Shown piece after piece: positions 11,741 through 24,421 of a stretch of DNA of 64,000 nucleotides. The position numbers and the translations under genes were made by a program. The stretch lies in NCBI RefSeq assembly GCF_019925205.1, contig NC_083560.1, positions 2,542,001-2,606,000 on the forward strand, written 5' to 3'. The DNA comes from Metopolophium dirhodum (lineage: Eukaryota; Arthropoda; Insecta; Hemiptera; Aphididae). The notes below the pieces were generated by a model, which did no database searches, was not told where the DNA came from, and worked only from the letters and a program-made list of their open reading frames with translations. Every line of letters begins with the position of its first letter. Within the stretch, counting starts at the first letter, position 1.

Positions 11741-12912
11741 TTTTTTTTTATCTTAATTCCAAATAAATATAATGTAAAATTTATGAAACCAGTGGTTCAA
11801 AAGTTATAGCGTTAAAAATTTCAAATTTGTGATAGGGTGTTAAACATAACTTAGGCTTATCAATATAACTCAACTAATAGTTACTCAAAATATTTATTTA
11901 GAAATTAGAAGAAAAAAAAGAAACCTATGCTGAAAGTGGAGTTTTAATATTCTTCCAGTCTGAACCATTTGCTGTGCTAATATTAACACCAATCATGAAA
12001 CGAGCCCATGACTTACCTCTATCAAAAAAAATAGTATTTGTTGACTCAATAAGTTCATGAGATCCACAGAACCATTGTGTAACTTTTTTATTGACACCAT
12101 GTGCAGCTGCTCCTTTAGGTGTGATAATTACATGGTTAGAGTGAAAAAGCATATAAAAGTGGATTCAGTCTAATTAAGAATAATGTAAGAAATGCATTTG
12201 GAGAACAAGGCTATCCTTCTATATTTTTAACTGATAACTCTGATGCCGAAATAAATGCTTTAATGACAGTATGGCCAAATTCAACTTCACTTATATGTAT
12301 TTTTCACGTTATGCGAGTAGTTTGGAGATGATTACATATAGAATAGCAAATTTTTTTGGGTTTTCCAATGAAAGAAAAGCTACAGCTTGCTTATATTTTG
12401 AAAGCATAATCAAGAAAAGTAATTATGTTACAAAAGATAAAATTACTGTAAAAAATGAGCATTACCATGTTCCTAGTCTAGGCGTAGACCAGGGATAACA
12501 AGAGGTAGCAAGTGTTTACCATCAGGTAGTTTATAATAATAGACATATTACAATAATATTGTGCCTTAACAAATTTAATTATGTTGTAGGTAGACCAGCT
12601 TTAAGTGATCATTGTACATCTAAATCTGGTTTTTTCGTGTGTTGTTTTTTTATTTGTATATTATTTGTATGTTTGTTTAATTTAGTTTTTGTACTTCCGC
12701 AGCCAACTCTGAAAAAACGATATCTGTACCCACCCCATTATATGAACTGACATACCAAGACTGGATTGCACTAATAAATAATTTAAACCAGCAAGGCTAC
12801 ATCTTGGATGAAAGCTTTGATGTATCTATTTATCTTTAGATTATGATGGACCACGTCTGACAATGGAAGAATTAAATGCTATCACTTAAAGAAGGATCTT
12901 CAGAGAGCCGCG
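11741..12912. repeat. Long inverted repeat arm 1 (mate at 36611-37795)
   Basis: This 1.17-kb block recurs in reverse orientation at 36611-37795. The two copies differ by very few bases in what I compared, for example one G/A change near 12355. Beyond 11741 the copies are still related, as R-repeat sequence, but clearly more diverged; beyond 12912 similarity ends abruptly. Confidence 0.8.
12143..12331 (+). pseudogene. MULE-type transposase fragment, copy 1
   Basis: The frame reads KSGFSLIKNNVRNAFGEQG, then PSIFLTDNSDAEINAL and SLICIFHVMRVVWR. This is the central MULE DDE pattern with the Asp of TDNSDAE and the downstream C..H helix. A TAG precedes the frame, and a TGA replaces the expected Trp after VVWR. 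Beyond it the same frame continues with more stops (12332-12420). On the opposite strand a 75-codon open frame (12152-11925, MLFHSNHVIITPKG) has no family signature. The identical open frames in copy 2 reflect recent duplication, not selection. Confidence 0.6.
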
Positions 12913-13756
12913 GAGGAAAATGTAGTTTACATTTGGAATTTATTGGAAAATAAATATTAGAATTTTTATAAAATAAATACATAAATATTATCTTCTTTTT
13001 TTTTTTGATTCCTTATACACATTTGTTTTGTTCTGGTTTAGCTATATGTACCCATTATTTTAATATACATATTATTCTATTGGACATAATATTATTATTA
13101 TAGGAAGTCCGAAATACAAATACACTTAACTCGGTAATAAATGGGCATGTTTATCTATTATTAAACATTTTGGATTTTTACTTAAGTATATAATAAGTGC
13201 AAACTGTTGACTGTTTTGATTAATATATATAGATAATAATGAAATAGGTATAAGATTATACTTTATCTATCTCAAAGCTGATCGTATTACCCTCATACGA
13301 ATGACTCTCACCTGCAACGACTATTGGAACTGTGATGTTCCTTATAGAAGGTATAATAATGTAAAAAAAAGTATTGGTTAAGTTAATTTTAAAAAAGAAT
13401 TCGCTCACGTTCTTTTATAATTTATTTTTACAATCTGAGCGGTTGTTATGATGAGATTGTGTTATTACAATATGTAGGTGTGTATATATTATGTATGTGT
13501 GTACTTAGCAAATTAATGGACAGCTAGGTAACTCAAATAAATAAATGGTAACTAAAATTGTGTAGTGCACTATAGGTAATAATATATGATAAATATCAAA
13601 CAATATAAAGATAATAATAATAGGTATGCAGCCCTTCAAATAATATAATAATATAATAATGGCACGACAAATAATAAATTATAATATATTGATAAACAAA
13701 TTGGCCTGTTTAGCACTACTAATTTAAATATAATATTAGCAATAATAATAACTCAC
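12913..13756. other. AT-rich non-coding stretch
   Basis: No exon or element was recognised. It contains TAATAATA-rich low-complexity runs. A short CAG-bounded segment at about 13303-13340 on the minus strand looks splice-like but is too small to call. Confidence 0.35.
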
Positions 13757-13821
13757 AGTTTGTCGATGTTCAGCTGGTCAGCCGCTACCGGGACTTGCAA
13801 TGATAGTAAAAATGATGACAT
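13757..13821 (-). other. Possible first coding exon
   Basis: On the minus strand an ATG at 13821 opens a frame reading MSSFLLSLQVPVAADQLNID. It runs into a strong splice donor (GTGAGT) at 13756. Local sequence is richer in CpG than the surroundings. No matching second exon was found, so the call rests on donor quality and codon feel only. Confidence 0.22.
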
Positions 13822-13852
13822 AATTCACACACGTAAAAAAGATGTACAACGG

Positions 13853-14215
13853 TGGCGATTAGCACACTCAAACGAATATAATAAAAATGCATGATTTGCG
13901 GTCGCAAAATACAAATAAGAAAAAGTATAAAATAATAATAGGTAATATTATTATTGAAAATAATATTATAATACCGTCCGTGGCGATTAACACACACGGC
14001 TGATAGCCACAATATAGCTATATGAATTATACAAAGGTAATTTTCTAGGTGGCGATTCGCGCGCGCATTAAAAAAATATAATATTAGGTACCAGATAAAA
14101 GTATAAAACGCAATCTTTTTGTAACGCACATAAAAATAAAATTAAACGGTGATTTGCGTTCGTTGGACTGCAATAGTACAAATTATATTAATTTACGACG
14201 ATTTGCGAACGTTAA
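13853..14215. repeat. Cluster of GGCGATT-type motifs
   Basis: GGCGATTAGCACAC, GGCGATTAACACAC and GGCGATTCGCGCGC occur near 13853, 13980 and 14051. Related GGTGATTTGCG and ACGATTTGCGAACG follow near 14149 and 14198. Spacings vary from about 50 to 125 bp. It may be a decayed tandem repeat or a set of binding sites. Confidence 0.3.
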
Positions 14216-14334
14216 ATACGTGAAGCCGCGTTGACCGTGTGGAACTGCAGGCCGTGTTAAATGTTAATTGTTTCTCGTTCAAGCGAGACGGTGGGGGCTG
14301 ATAGCACGTCGCGCACAATCTACATACGTATTAT

Positions 14335-14368
14335 CATTGATTATAAATACTAGTATTTATAATCAATG
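14335..14368. repeat. Perfect 34-bp palindrome
   Basis: The half-site CATTGATTATAAATACT is followed directly by its reverse complement. The same palindrome with one central change lies at 17236-17269, where pairing extends further outward. Confidence 0.7.
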
Positions 14369-15709
14369 GTATTATGTAACTCACATCTGACACGAACAAT
14401 TATAAACAAAAATAAAACGATCAGTGGCGTATTTACCAGAACCACTCCGAAAAAAAAAAAGAAAACTAAACGTTCTTACATATTTGCATACCCCGATATA
14501 TGTAGGCGCGCGCGGACATGATTTTTTTCCGTGAACAAAATATTTATATGAAATTTAGTTTAAAATAAGCTAATAGACGCGGCCAAACGCCCAAAAAGCC
14601 GCCGTCACGCGTAACTAAACTAAACTTTTCCTTGGATTGTTTGTATAAATGGTATTAATGCAGCGGTTCTCAACCTTTTATATCCGCATACCACCTACAC
14701 AGTTTGAGAATTTTCATGTACCACTTGTCACGTGACCAAATAAAGATTATTTTTTTGCTTATCAAAAACGAATACGTTATTTTACACGTATGGACATTTA
14801 TTTTAACTACAAAATTATGATAATATAAGCATTTAATACATAAAAAAACCTGGCGGATGTGAAACATCAAACATTTCCTTATGGTAATAATGTTGAAAAT
14901 TGAAACGCCACGGTCGAAGGGTAGTCGACATATTCTATAACATTGCCCTGGTCCATGGTTGAAATATAAATATAAATATTTCAACCATGTCCTGGTCGTC
15001 GGTGTCGACTACTCGTCCACAAATATAGTGTTCACTTTGATGGTTCATAGTTTTGATTGGCGATGAGATAACGTTTTCAAATATATTATAGGCGATCAGT
15101 TACTGTCTCAAGAATCTAATGGTATAAACTATTATATATCTAATTGGTTTTTATTGATTATTTTAAGTGTGAGTATTTTAAGTGTAAAGTATTTATTTTT
15201 TCGCCGAAATGACGATGTCTTCGAACGTCGATAACAATAAGTAATAACATACCATAATTATTTACTCTATTATTGTTGTTACGTCTGGATATAATTAATT
15301 TAATAACATTAATAATATTTTAACGTAACATATCTTGTATACAGCATGTTTCTTCAATATACAGAATGATTGAAAAATATAAAATTATTTTCATCACTAA
15401 TTATTGAATTTATTTTTGAAGTAAAAATTATTACGAGCAGTACCATCAGTATTTATATTTTATTTACTTCTGCTCTTTAATTATTTTTACATCAATGAGA
15501 TTATTTATTATTAATTATATACAGAGGATATATTATATAGATTGCAGAGCGCGGGTCGTCGGTGTCGGTGTCGACGAATATTCGACGTATTTTCGGCGCG
15601 GCGATAAGGGCTACGCGCCGATAATAGCCGCGGAGCTCAACGTGATAAATACATAATAATATTATACTGATATACCTATATTATAAAGCAGCGCGTGAGT
15701 ACGCTGATA
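14369..15709. other. Non-coding stretch with small palindromes
   Basis: A hairpin with 14-bp arms lies at 14954-14989 (arm CATGGTTGAAATAT). A GC-rich patch at 15545-15640 contains several CG-rich words (GGCGCGGCGATAAGGG) without a coding frame. Nothing else was recognised. Confidence 0.35.
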
Positions 15710-15913
15710 CCACGGACTAAGATATAATGGACTTGAAACGAGCAGGTTATCAGTGACCCTCAAATGTTTCGGCCAAGGTGGATGGATTTATAAATCCACC
15801 TTGGTTTCGGCGGCTCATTAAGATGGGGAGTGGTGGTGTCGAAACATTTGTGGACCGTTCATCTACTACCCTCCAACCTTTTCGATACCAGTCCAGTATA
15901 TCTTAGTCCGTGG
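15710..15913. mobile_element. 204-bp hairpin MITE with 6-bp duplication
   Basis: Terminal repeats CCACGGACTAAGATATA and the complement TATATCTTAGTCCGTGG bound the element. Direct CTGATA copies flank it at 15704-15709 and 15914-15919. An inner palindrome (CCAAGGTGGAT, complement near 15800) is present. There is no coding content. The superfamily is not clear from a 6-bp duplication. Confidence 0.65.
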
Positions 15914-16103
15914 CTGATATTTATAACTTATACATCATAGACGTAGACCTAAAGGTCTATGTTATACACAACACAAGTATTAAGATAGCTCATACCGCGC
16001 GTGGTTGCGATACACCGACAAAACTGGAGAGGCGCAGAGCAAGTATTATAGTGGCGAGCGTATGCGTGCGGAAAGAGGAGATCGCCGAGCCGAGGCAGAT
16101 TAA

Positions 16104-16546
16104 GAGGATGTCAGCGCACTATCTATTTGTTTTCTCTCTCTGACCCACGCCCAACATAGACAAAAGGCATTTGCGCAGAATCGTTTTTTTCTATGTTTTT
16201 AAGTAATTTCAGAGTAAAACAACCCATTACAATAAAGATAGAGAGTAATATTTTAGAGGGAATGACATATTGATTTTATATTTTATTGTTATTTGACTTT
16301 ATATTCGACTTTCAAAATAAACAAAAAAATGTTGTAAATTTAAATTATGTTTAAATCGTTTTGAAACAATATTTAGAGGAATCGATATGTCATTCCCTCA
16401 AAAATATTATTCTCTATCTTTTTTGTAATGAGTGATTTTACTCTAAGATTACTTAAAAACATAGAAAAAAACGATTCTGCGCAAATGCATTTTGTCTATG
16501 TTGCGCGTGGGCTAGAGAGAGAAAACAAATAGTGCTCTGAATCCTC
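16104..16546. mobile_element. TTAA-flanked foldback element, 443 bp
   Basis: TTAA occurs at 16100-16103 and 16547-16550. The termini GAGGATGTCAGCGCACTA and the complement (about TAGTGCTCTGAATCCTC) are inverted, and similarity continues about 180 bp inward on both sides, leaving a short loop near 16290-16375. The ends resemble the GAGGACG family at 314-1312. Open frames in it are inverted-repeat shadows. Confidence 0.7.
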
Positions 16547-16550
16547 TTAA

Positions 16551-18282
16551 GCCGACGAGCCGACAATACACGACGTATTCCGCGTCGTAATACGCCCGTC
16601 GTGCATAGCTGCTCCGATACGGAATACGCAACAGTCGGCCTCACTCCGTACCTTGTCATTAGATGTTTCACATCAAAAAGAAAATTAAATATGTACAATA
16701 TAGTTTTTTATATTATTATTAATATCAAATAAACCAAATAATATTTTTTTTTGATCCATTCCAATTTTTTTTATAAAAAGGGATTTTCTTAGCACATCAC
16801 TTACGAGTTTTCCACGTACCACAGGCCGAGAAACGCCGTATAGTGTATTACCACTTTATAAAATACCTGTATCCGTATGGTCGTATTAGATAAACATCAA
16901 TATTCCTCGTAACAGTCCAAACATTCTCATCGCAATAAATTGAAGACGCACACCGTTCTCCAATAAGATATTTCTACAGAAAGCTATTATTAATCTATTT
17001 GAATTTTTGTTTTGTATACAAGGCAATTTGTCGTAGAATCATTTACTTCATGTTTGTATTTCCTTACCGAACGACGGCGGCGCAACGGCTACAAGAGCAG
17101 TTCATATTTCTTCAATACAAATATAAAATAGATAATATATATTTCGTATGTAACTATCAAATAGTATAATATAATAAATTAGTAAATAATAATAATAGCT
17201 CATTGATCTGATGTGAGTCGTAAGGAATATATTATCATTGATTATAAATACTAGCATTTATAATCAATGATATTATTTTTTATAATAACATAAAGCATTA
17301 ATGTAATCTGCGGCGTCAACTGCGACAATCATTTTCTGCATAGATTGCGAGTGATATAGACGATTGTTGTCTTAATGTCATATTTCTATAATTTAAAATT
17401 ATAAACCTTTAATTAGTTTTACGTATTAATGAGAAGTTGACAACATTTTAAACTGCTATCGAAATAATATCAATTGTTAACGTGTTCTGAGAATAATTTA
17501 TTATTAATATTCGACTATAGAGGTACGGGACATAGGTATTTCACTATTTCAATATTCATATACAACCTAGTATACAAAATCATATTATTTATTCTTTAAA
17601 AATCTATCCGTATAGCTCTATCTATACTCTGTGTTTCTGAGATGTGTGTCGGTCCATAAATGTCTCTGATAGAAAATGCATAGTTATCGCACAGAATCGT
17701 CTTGCAAATCAACGAATCCGCTGATTTTTTTTTACTTACCTTTTTTATAAATTAGTTAATATATAGAATATTTATTTTTAAATACAATGGTCTCTAATTT
17801 ATGATATGGATACAGATTAGACAAAACCTAACGTCATTTCATAATTATTTATTAAGTACTTTAAAATTTATTTTTTTATTTTTGTTATAGTTGTTTGCTT
17901 GTATCTATTGTTTGAAATTGGATTAAATATGTCTAAATAAAAAAATAAAACAAAATTTATTGAAATCATTTCTAACAATTGCACCAGTTACGTGTCCATC
18001 AGATCAGACAGTCGAATAATCTACAACATTATTTCGGAATTATTGGACCCCCTCCCCCAGAAAAAAATTAAAAATACGCCACTGATACAATTAATATAAA
18101 CATGAAGATGTGTTGTGTGTATGCGTGTGGAGCCGGTCTGCAGAGTATTAAAATACTATAATGATAATATTACGAGTACGACGGTGAAGGCAATTCGATT
18201 TGATCCATGCTTGTCCTGTCTGTCCGAATAACCAACGGCAACTAATAATGAATAAATACTAAATAACATACCTGAAAAATTA
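16551..18282. other. AT-rich stretch with one palindrome
   Basis: It holds the second copy of the CATTGATTATAAATACT palindrome at 17236-17269. No exon, RNA gene or further element was recognised. Confidence 0.4.
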
Positions 18283-18634
18283 CGCTCAAAAATGTATGTT
18301 ATATGCCGTTGGCTTAAAAATTAGAGTGAATCGATTTATTATGAAACTTTATGGTAAGAACATTATCTGTGGTTTGTTGGAAGTTTTTTTACGATAATTC
18401 AGTTATGCGTGTATAATAAATGTAAATTAAAAAGACTCATAACTCACTTAAAAAATTAATCATCGTAAAAAAATTAACAATAAAACACAAATAATGTTCT
18501 TACCATCAAGTTTCATAATAGGTCAATTCACTCTAATTTTTAAGCTAACGGCATAAAACGTGAATTTATGAGTGTACATTTGGTATGTTACGCGTTTGGA
18601 AGACGGAGACAACACCCGCGGGTGTGTCGTCCTC
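18283..18634. mobile_element. Hairpin element copy 2 with a GAGGA-type terminus
   Basis: Arms 18283-18340 and 18515-18572 pair and include TTAAAAATTAGAGTGAATCG, as in the hairpin at 415-652. About 30 bases later lies a right-end TTAA-family terminus (AAGACGGAGACAACACCC to GTCGTCCTC, ending 18634). It is followed by TTAC rather than TTAA. No left end was found, so this is a truncated copy of the family seen at 314-1312. Confidence 0.5.
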
Positions 18635-18639
18635 TTACA

Positions 18640-20337
18640 TTGCGAAAGAAAAAAAAACTGTCGTAGGCCGTTAAAAACATTTTGTATCGGAATTTGGTGC
18701 AAATTTTTTTTCAACCAACAACCAAGTGTTAATCTGTAAATATTATTTACATTATTTATTTTTTAAGTGCATATTTTAAAAATATTGTTGCATTTAAATC
18801 AGTGGTGGCTCGTGGGTTTTTAATAAAGTAGTACACATTGAAAAAAATTTGTTAAGAGGACCTAACCATATCCCAGCCCTCCTCCCCTACAGCATATCCT
18901 GGTCGTCTCCGCTAATCGCAAATTCAAACATAGGAGCGCTACATGCAGTATGCATCCTATTGACTGTACACTTTTCGGCCACTAAACATTAAATATAATT
19001 TGCTTCTATTACAAACAAAATACTAGGTAGTTGAAACGAAGGTATCGAAATGTATACAACATGAATATTATACTTCTCACACAATAATATAAATTATAGG
19101 TAATACTATTAGGTATCTATATTCTTTTCAAACGTAATGAATAGGTATACTTTTTAGAATTAATAGGTATGTTTTCTATGTATATTCAACAATAGGCTAA
19201 ATAAATTAATAGAATATAATTATTATATCACAATGTCTTGCTTGAGATGAAGTATGCATACACTCATAGATTCTATTAGCATATTCCTTAGATAGTTAGA
19301 TATCTAAGACAACGTTTGGAAAATATTTATGGAATATGGTACCTATTGGTACCAAACACAGATATTAATTTGATATGCAATAAAAGATAGAAATCTCCAT
19401 GGAATATCTGTCATTGAACAATACAATTAATCTAACAATACATATGTATACAAAGGTGTATACATACATGAATAAATCATTTATATAGTGTAGGCACCTA
19501 CCTAATATAAATAAATAAAGTAACATTATTTTTATTAAATTATCGATTGATACATACCCATATCAATAAAAAAAATTTCATATATTATAATATATAAGCT
19601 TAAAATTATAAAAAAAAGAATAATGCTGAACATCATTTATTAACATTGCAACTTTTTGTTAATCATTTATAATAGGTACATATAAAACAATACTTATACT
19701 ATAATAATATGTAAATCTTATATATAAGTTTCAAAATTGAAAAAAATAAAATCATCTTTATAAGAATTTAGTGATCGATTAAAATATTAAATACCTAAGG
19801 TAGGTAATGCAAATTATACCAAATATCAAAACAAAAACTACATTTATATATTATATAATATAAAGTTCAAATTATAAAAAGAAAATAATCACATAATATA
19901 TTAACATTGAAACATTAAGTTAACCAATTTTATTTTGTACTAATAATATTGTTAAAAAATGCGACTGACTATAGTCCAGTGTTTTAAATATAATATAGGT
20001 ATCGTTTAACTTAAAATGTACACACCTTGCATTTAAATGATGTGATTTAAAATTTATTTATATAATCATTAATAAAAAAAAATATATAATTTTAATTTTT
20101 AGCAAATAAAACACATTGAAAAAACGAATGTTATGACAATAACTAGTCCAGATCAACATTTTAAATATAAGTTAAGTAACAATATAAATGTATATTACTT
20201 ATTTAATTTATATAACAGATATAAAATAAGTATATTTTTTTAACTAAATACTTGCACACCTCACATTTCAATTATGTGATTTAAAATGTATTTGTATAAC
20301 AGGTAATAATTTCTAAATAAAAACTATAACCCACTAT
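18640..20337. other. AT-rich non-coding stretch
   Basis: Long AT-rich sequence with microsatellite-like ATAT and TAGGTA runs. No coding, RNA or mobile feature could be supported. Confidence 0.35.
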
Positions 20338-20775
20338 AAACTTAATTTTTAGTAAAAAAACTAAATTACAATATCTAGTATATGTACGGATTAACATTGC
20401 TTCATGTTAATTAATTATTTAGTTAAAAAAAAGTAAATTCATATGAATAAAAAAAACATTTACTAAACTTAGGAATCAGCTGGTGTTGTTGTTTTTAGTT
20501 TTTCGCTTTTGTGAGCCAAATAATAGCAACAATTTCCATATCTTTGATTCTTGTGGTGTTAAAAGTAGAATGTAGGTACTGCTTCTAAAAATTTTTAGTA
20601 AAAAAAATACATTAAAAAAACTTAATTACAATAACTAGTATATGTACAGATTAACATTGCTTCATGTTAATAAATGATTTAGTTAAAAAAAAATGTAAAT
20701 TAATATAAATAAAAAAACATTTACTAAATTAAAAGAAGAAGACTGTATGTAGGTACTGCTTCTAAAATTAATTTC
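20338..20775. repeat. Diverged tandem duplication
   Basis: Blocks at about 20338-20470 and 20590-20735 share AACATTGCTTCATGTTAAT, TTTAGTTAAAAAAAA and AAACATTTACTAAA in the same order. A weaker relative precedes them at about 20090-20160. GTAGGTACTGCTTCTAAAA follows or precedes the units at 20571 and 20745. Confidence 0.55.
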
Positions 20776-22424
20776 TTAAATAAAATAAATAATTTCAATA
20801 CCTGCCAACTGGCCAATAACTTATTAAGAAGTAGAGAACATAATTACTATTTTACTAAATGCCTCGTTAAATGCATTTTTATTGTCCTTATGGCTGGTAT
20901 AGCTATTAGTCAACAATTTAGTTGAGTTTAGAACTATATTTGTAGATCAATCTAGACAAAAATGACTACACTGCTTTTAGTAATAAGTAACATAATAACT
21001 AATGCATGATGTACACATAAGTAATATCATAATTTAGTGCCTACAGTAGGTATGCTAAAATACGGCTATATATACAAGTGATCTATTGGCCTTGTAATTG
21101 AAACATTTATTTCGTGATTCGTACAACTATGTTGTTATTATTGAACAGTATGATGTCACTTTTTATACAATATTCAACACAGCCCCGTAATTAATATTCT
21201 ATACAATAAAGAATTAATGTAATTTCCAAAACTAACCAAAACTTTGACTGTTTCGTATGCCGAATTATATTCTGCTTCAGTTGAACTGAACGTTACTATG
21301 GATTGCCTCTGCGCTTGCCATGACAGCCCTAGCATGAACAGATGACCTGAAATATTCCTTCCTTTTTAATAAATTAAATTTGCTAACTAGTGTATTAGTA
21401 AAATATTTGTTTAATGTATACATAATGATCCGTCAAAACATCTAGTTCTTTCCATACCTAGAAAATAATCTAGATTACCTTGTGTTATTTCAAACTATTG
21501 TTCAAGACCTTGTAATAATATATTTATTTTTATTTTGTTGCTTGACAATCAAACCATCATCAACAAAAATAGCTAAAATTAATGTCTCATTATTATTGTG
21601 ATTAAAATAAATACACGGATTCTATGTACCTACTTTGTTCTATTTTCAACTCAAATAGAAATTGCCTAAATCTATTATTCCAACATCTTGGTGATTGTTT
21701 TATTTAGTAACTTCTATTGGGTTTGCATACTCGTTCTGTTGAATCTACGAATCCAATTGGTTTACAACTTGTCATGAGAATATAATATTGGTTACCTATA
21801 ATGGCATATAATGGCAGTGGTAAATGTATCCATAGTTTAGTGGTCATTATCAGTTATTTCATCCTACAAAAAACTTCTCCACTCGCTTTTATTTTATATG
21901 TTTCTGAATAACATGTATACATGACGTACACATAAGTAATATTATAATGTAGTACCTACAGTAAGGTAAAAGGCGGCCTTATGTACAAATTACCTATTGA
22001 CCTTGTTATTGTAACATTTATGGCGTGATTCACAATTTAGGAATAACAACTATGTTGATATTTATGTTCAATATGATGTTACTTTTTATCCATTATAAGT
22101 GATATATTCAAACAATTTTCTTAAAATTTTTCTCACAGTATCTTTATAACTGGAACCGCCAATTTTGGAAAGCATATTTACTTTTTTAACATGTTAGAGA
22201 AATAGATATTACCTATAGTATGTAAAAAAAATATATAATAAATTTAAAATAAATATATCATTACCTAAGTAATAAAAAATTAATAACTAATAAGCAGGGC
22301 TCGAGACTTCTAGCACTAAAAAACCTCGGAATATGCGCTATAATATGCCTAAAAAAATGATAAAATATGCACTGTAATATGCTCAATAAAAAAATTTAAA
22401 AAAATTTATTTTGAATAATTCTAA
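20776..22424. other. AT-rich non-coding stretch with a weak internal duplication
   Basis: Segments near 21005-21180 and 21915-22090 look alike (ACACATAAGTAAT, CCTTGT.ATTG, GTGATTC). This suggests an old duplication about 0.9 kb apart. No gene was recognised. Confidence 0.3.
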
Positions 22425-24421
22425 TCCTAAATATTCCAGAGTATTTTTCTTTTTGTCGTCCATTGTACATGTATGATTTCTTCATTCTGTAAACATTTTT
22501 GGTAAAATTCAATGAATCAGTAAGTAAATAAATATTATAGTTATTTATAAATTATAAATTTTAGTTTATACCTTGAAGATTGCACTGTATTATTACGTGT
22601 TTGTGAATATTTTCAAATTTGAACGATCTTCTATTATTGGTCAGAAATGTTTTGTACGTTGAGAATGAACGTATCTATTTATTGAGTTATAATAAATTAC
22701 GCATGTATGAAAAAAAAACATGTTAAAACACAGATTGTGCTTCGCTCTGTTAAATTGTTAAAATGTTTTCATTTTTATAATAAATGATTATAACTCATAT
22801 TCAAATTATTTTATCATTTTTACAAGTAGCAAATGTATTTGTAATTATTAATTACTTTTCACAATTACTTACAGTTTGTTCATGTACCTGAGGCATCATT
22901 ACATAAAATGTCTTAAAGTATTCAATGAATCTTCATTTGGGTATTGGAAGTATTTTATAAGCATTTTCAAACTCATGATTATTGCATACTGCAGTGTTCA
23001 GTTGAATTAAAAGTTTTTGTTATTCATGCATATCACTTAGAATCTTCATAATATATTTACTCTTTCAAAATTATTGAACACAAATTTTAAATTAAATTAT
23101 GTCTTATATTTGTCGGATAACCTGTAATATTATATCTGTTAAGAAACAATAACATTTTAAAATCTATTAAAATCTATGAAACATACACATTATAGGTATG
23201 TATTTATGAAATAAAATATAATAAACAGCAAGTATTTCATTAAAATCATTATAATACCTGCTGGATTTACTTAAAACAGTTTTGAGTTATTATCCCCATT
23301 CTATCAGTGTTTTCAAGTATAGTTACAGATATTTAAAAAAAAAAAAATAATGCCCAACAGTTATATTTTGGTTATAATACATTTTTTTTTTTTGTAAAAA
23401 CATATTATGTACGTACCATTTTATTGAATTTAAACATTTGAATTTAGCAGAATTTTATCTTTGTTAATATCATAATTATTCATAGGTAAATATATTAATT
23501 ATTGAAACATTATTTATCCAATTATCGTTGGCCAGTAAATTCTCAAGTATACAAGTATAGAATTATGATTTTTATTACTTACCTATTTGAATATAAAAAA
23601 AAAATATTATTAAATCAACTTAATTTTTTTGTAAAAATATTGTATTTCATTAATTAATAAAGTAACCTGTTTTATCATCTGGAGATGAATTTACATAAAG
23701 CTAAAAATATTTTTTAATAGTATTTTTTTCACAAACATTTATTGAAACATATTCTTTGGCATTGGTTAATGGTTTATAATTTGTCAGTTTCTAAAACTGT
23801 AGGTACACTTTATGACTGAGAGTCTGTGAGTCTGTGACCTCCTCTTATAACTTAACAATTAATATAAATAATATTAAATTAAACAAATTGTTTATTAATT
23901 TAATAGTATAATTATTATGAGTTACTTGTTTGCTAGTTGGCGAAACGTTTACCTACTCAAATTATTTTTATTTAATGCATACTGGTCAGTCAAATACATT
24001 TTGCATCCTAAATAAAAGTATATCTATTATATCTTTTATGACAAACAATACACTTGGACCATGAAATTGTCTTCAGCTTTATCTGCAAACAAAACTGCCA
24101 ATAAAAATAATCAAATTTAGAATTATAAAGTAAAGTTTTAAAATATTTACCAACTTTCTTTAAAAGTGATTTATCACTCTTAAAATCCTTTCCATCTCAC
24201 ATATTAACTTCATTTAATCTAGTATCCAAGCTATGATGTGTAAATTCTTCCAAAATATCATCATAATCACACATGCTTCTATCATTGTAAGGCTTAAGAT
24301 GTTTGAATATGGTTTCCAACATATGTTGTTGTCTTGACCGATTTAATGTAACTTTGTTATTTTTTGCATTTAATGAACTAGTAACAATATTGTAAAATCG
24401 GAATTTCTTTTTTTCCGGTAA
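22425..24421 (-). pseudogene. Unrecognised multi-exon gene, probably decayed
   Basis: Exon-like minus-strand segments appear in order. The first, 24421-24151, opens LPEKKKFRFYNIV after an acceptor and includes LETIFKHLKPYNDRS and EEFTHHSLDTRLNEV. The second, 24082-24036, is joined in phase by GTAAAT...TTTGCAG and reads DKAEDNFMVQVYCLS. A segment ending at 22888 before a CAG/GTACAT donor reads LLIQLNTAVCNNHEFENAYK. The last, near 22495-22425, reads TMDDKKKNTLEYLGLELF. Coding character is strong, but the first exon has an in-frame TGA at 24199-24197, where a Trp codon would keep the frame, and the 22.9-kb segment has two stops. I do not recognise the family. Confidence 0.38.

Noticed and set aside
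12559..12750. 63-codon frame duplicated at 36773-36964
   Set aside because: It is identical only because the block is recently duplicated, and its sequence is low-complexity hydrophobic.
13785..14129. 114-codon minus-strand open frame
   Set aside because: It has AT-rich Ile/Tyr/Phe composition and overlaps the better supported short exon in another phase.
16453..16698. 81-codon minus-strand frame
   Set aside because: It runs through the arm of the foldback element and out of it, and mirrors the frame at 15910-16143.
24151..24199. TGA at 24199-24197 as selenocysteine codon
   Set aside because: No SECIS-like structure was evident, and other segments of the same gene also have stops, so decay is simpler.
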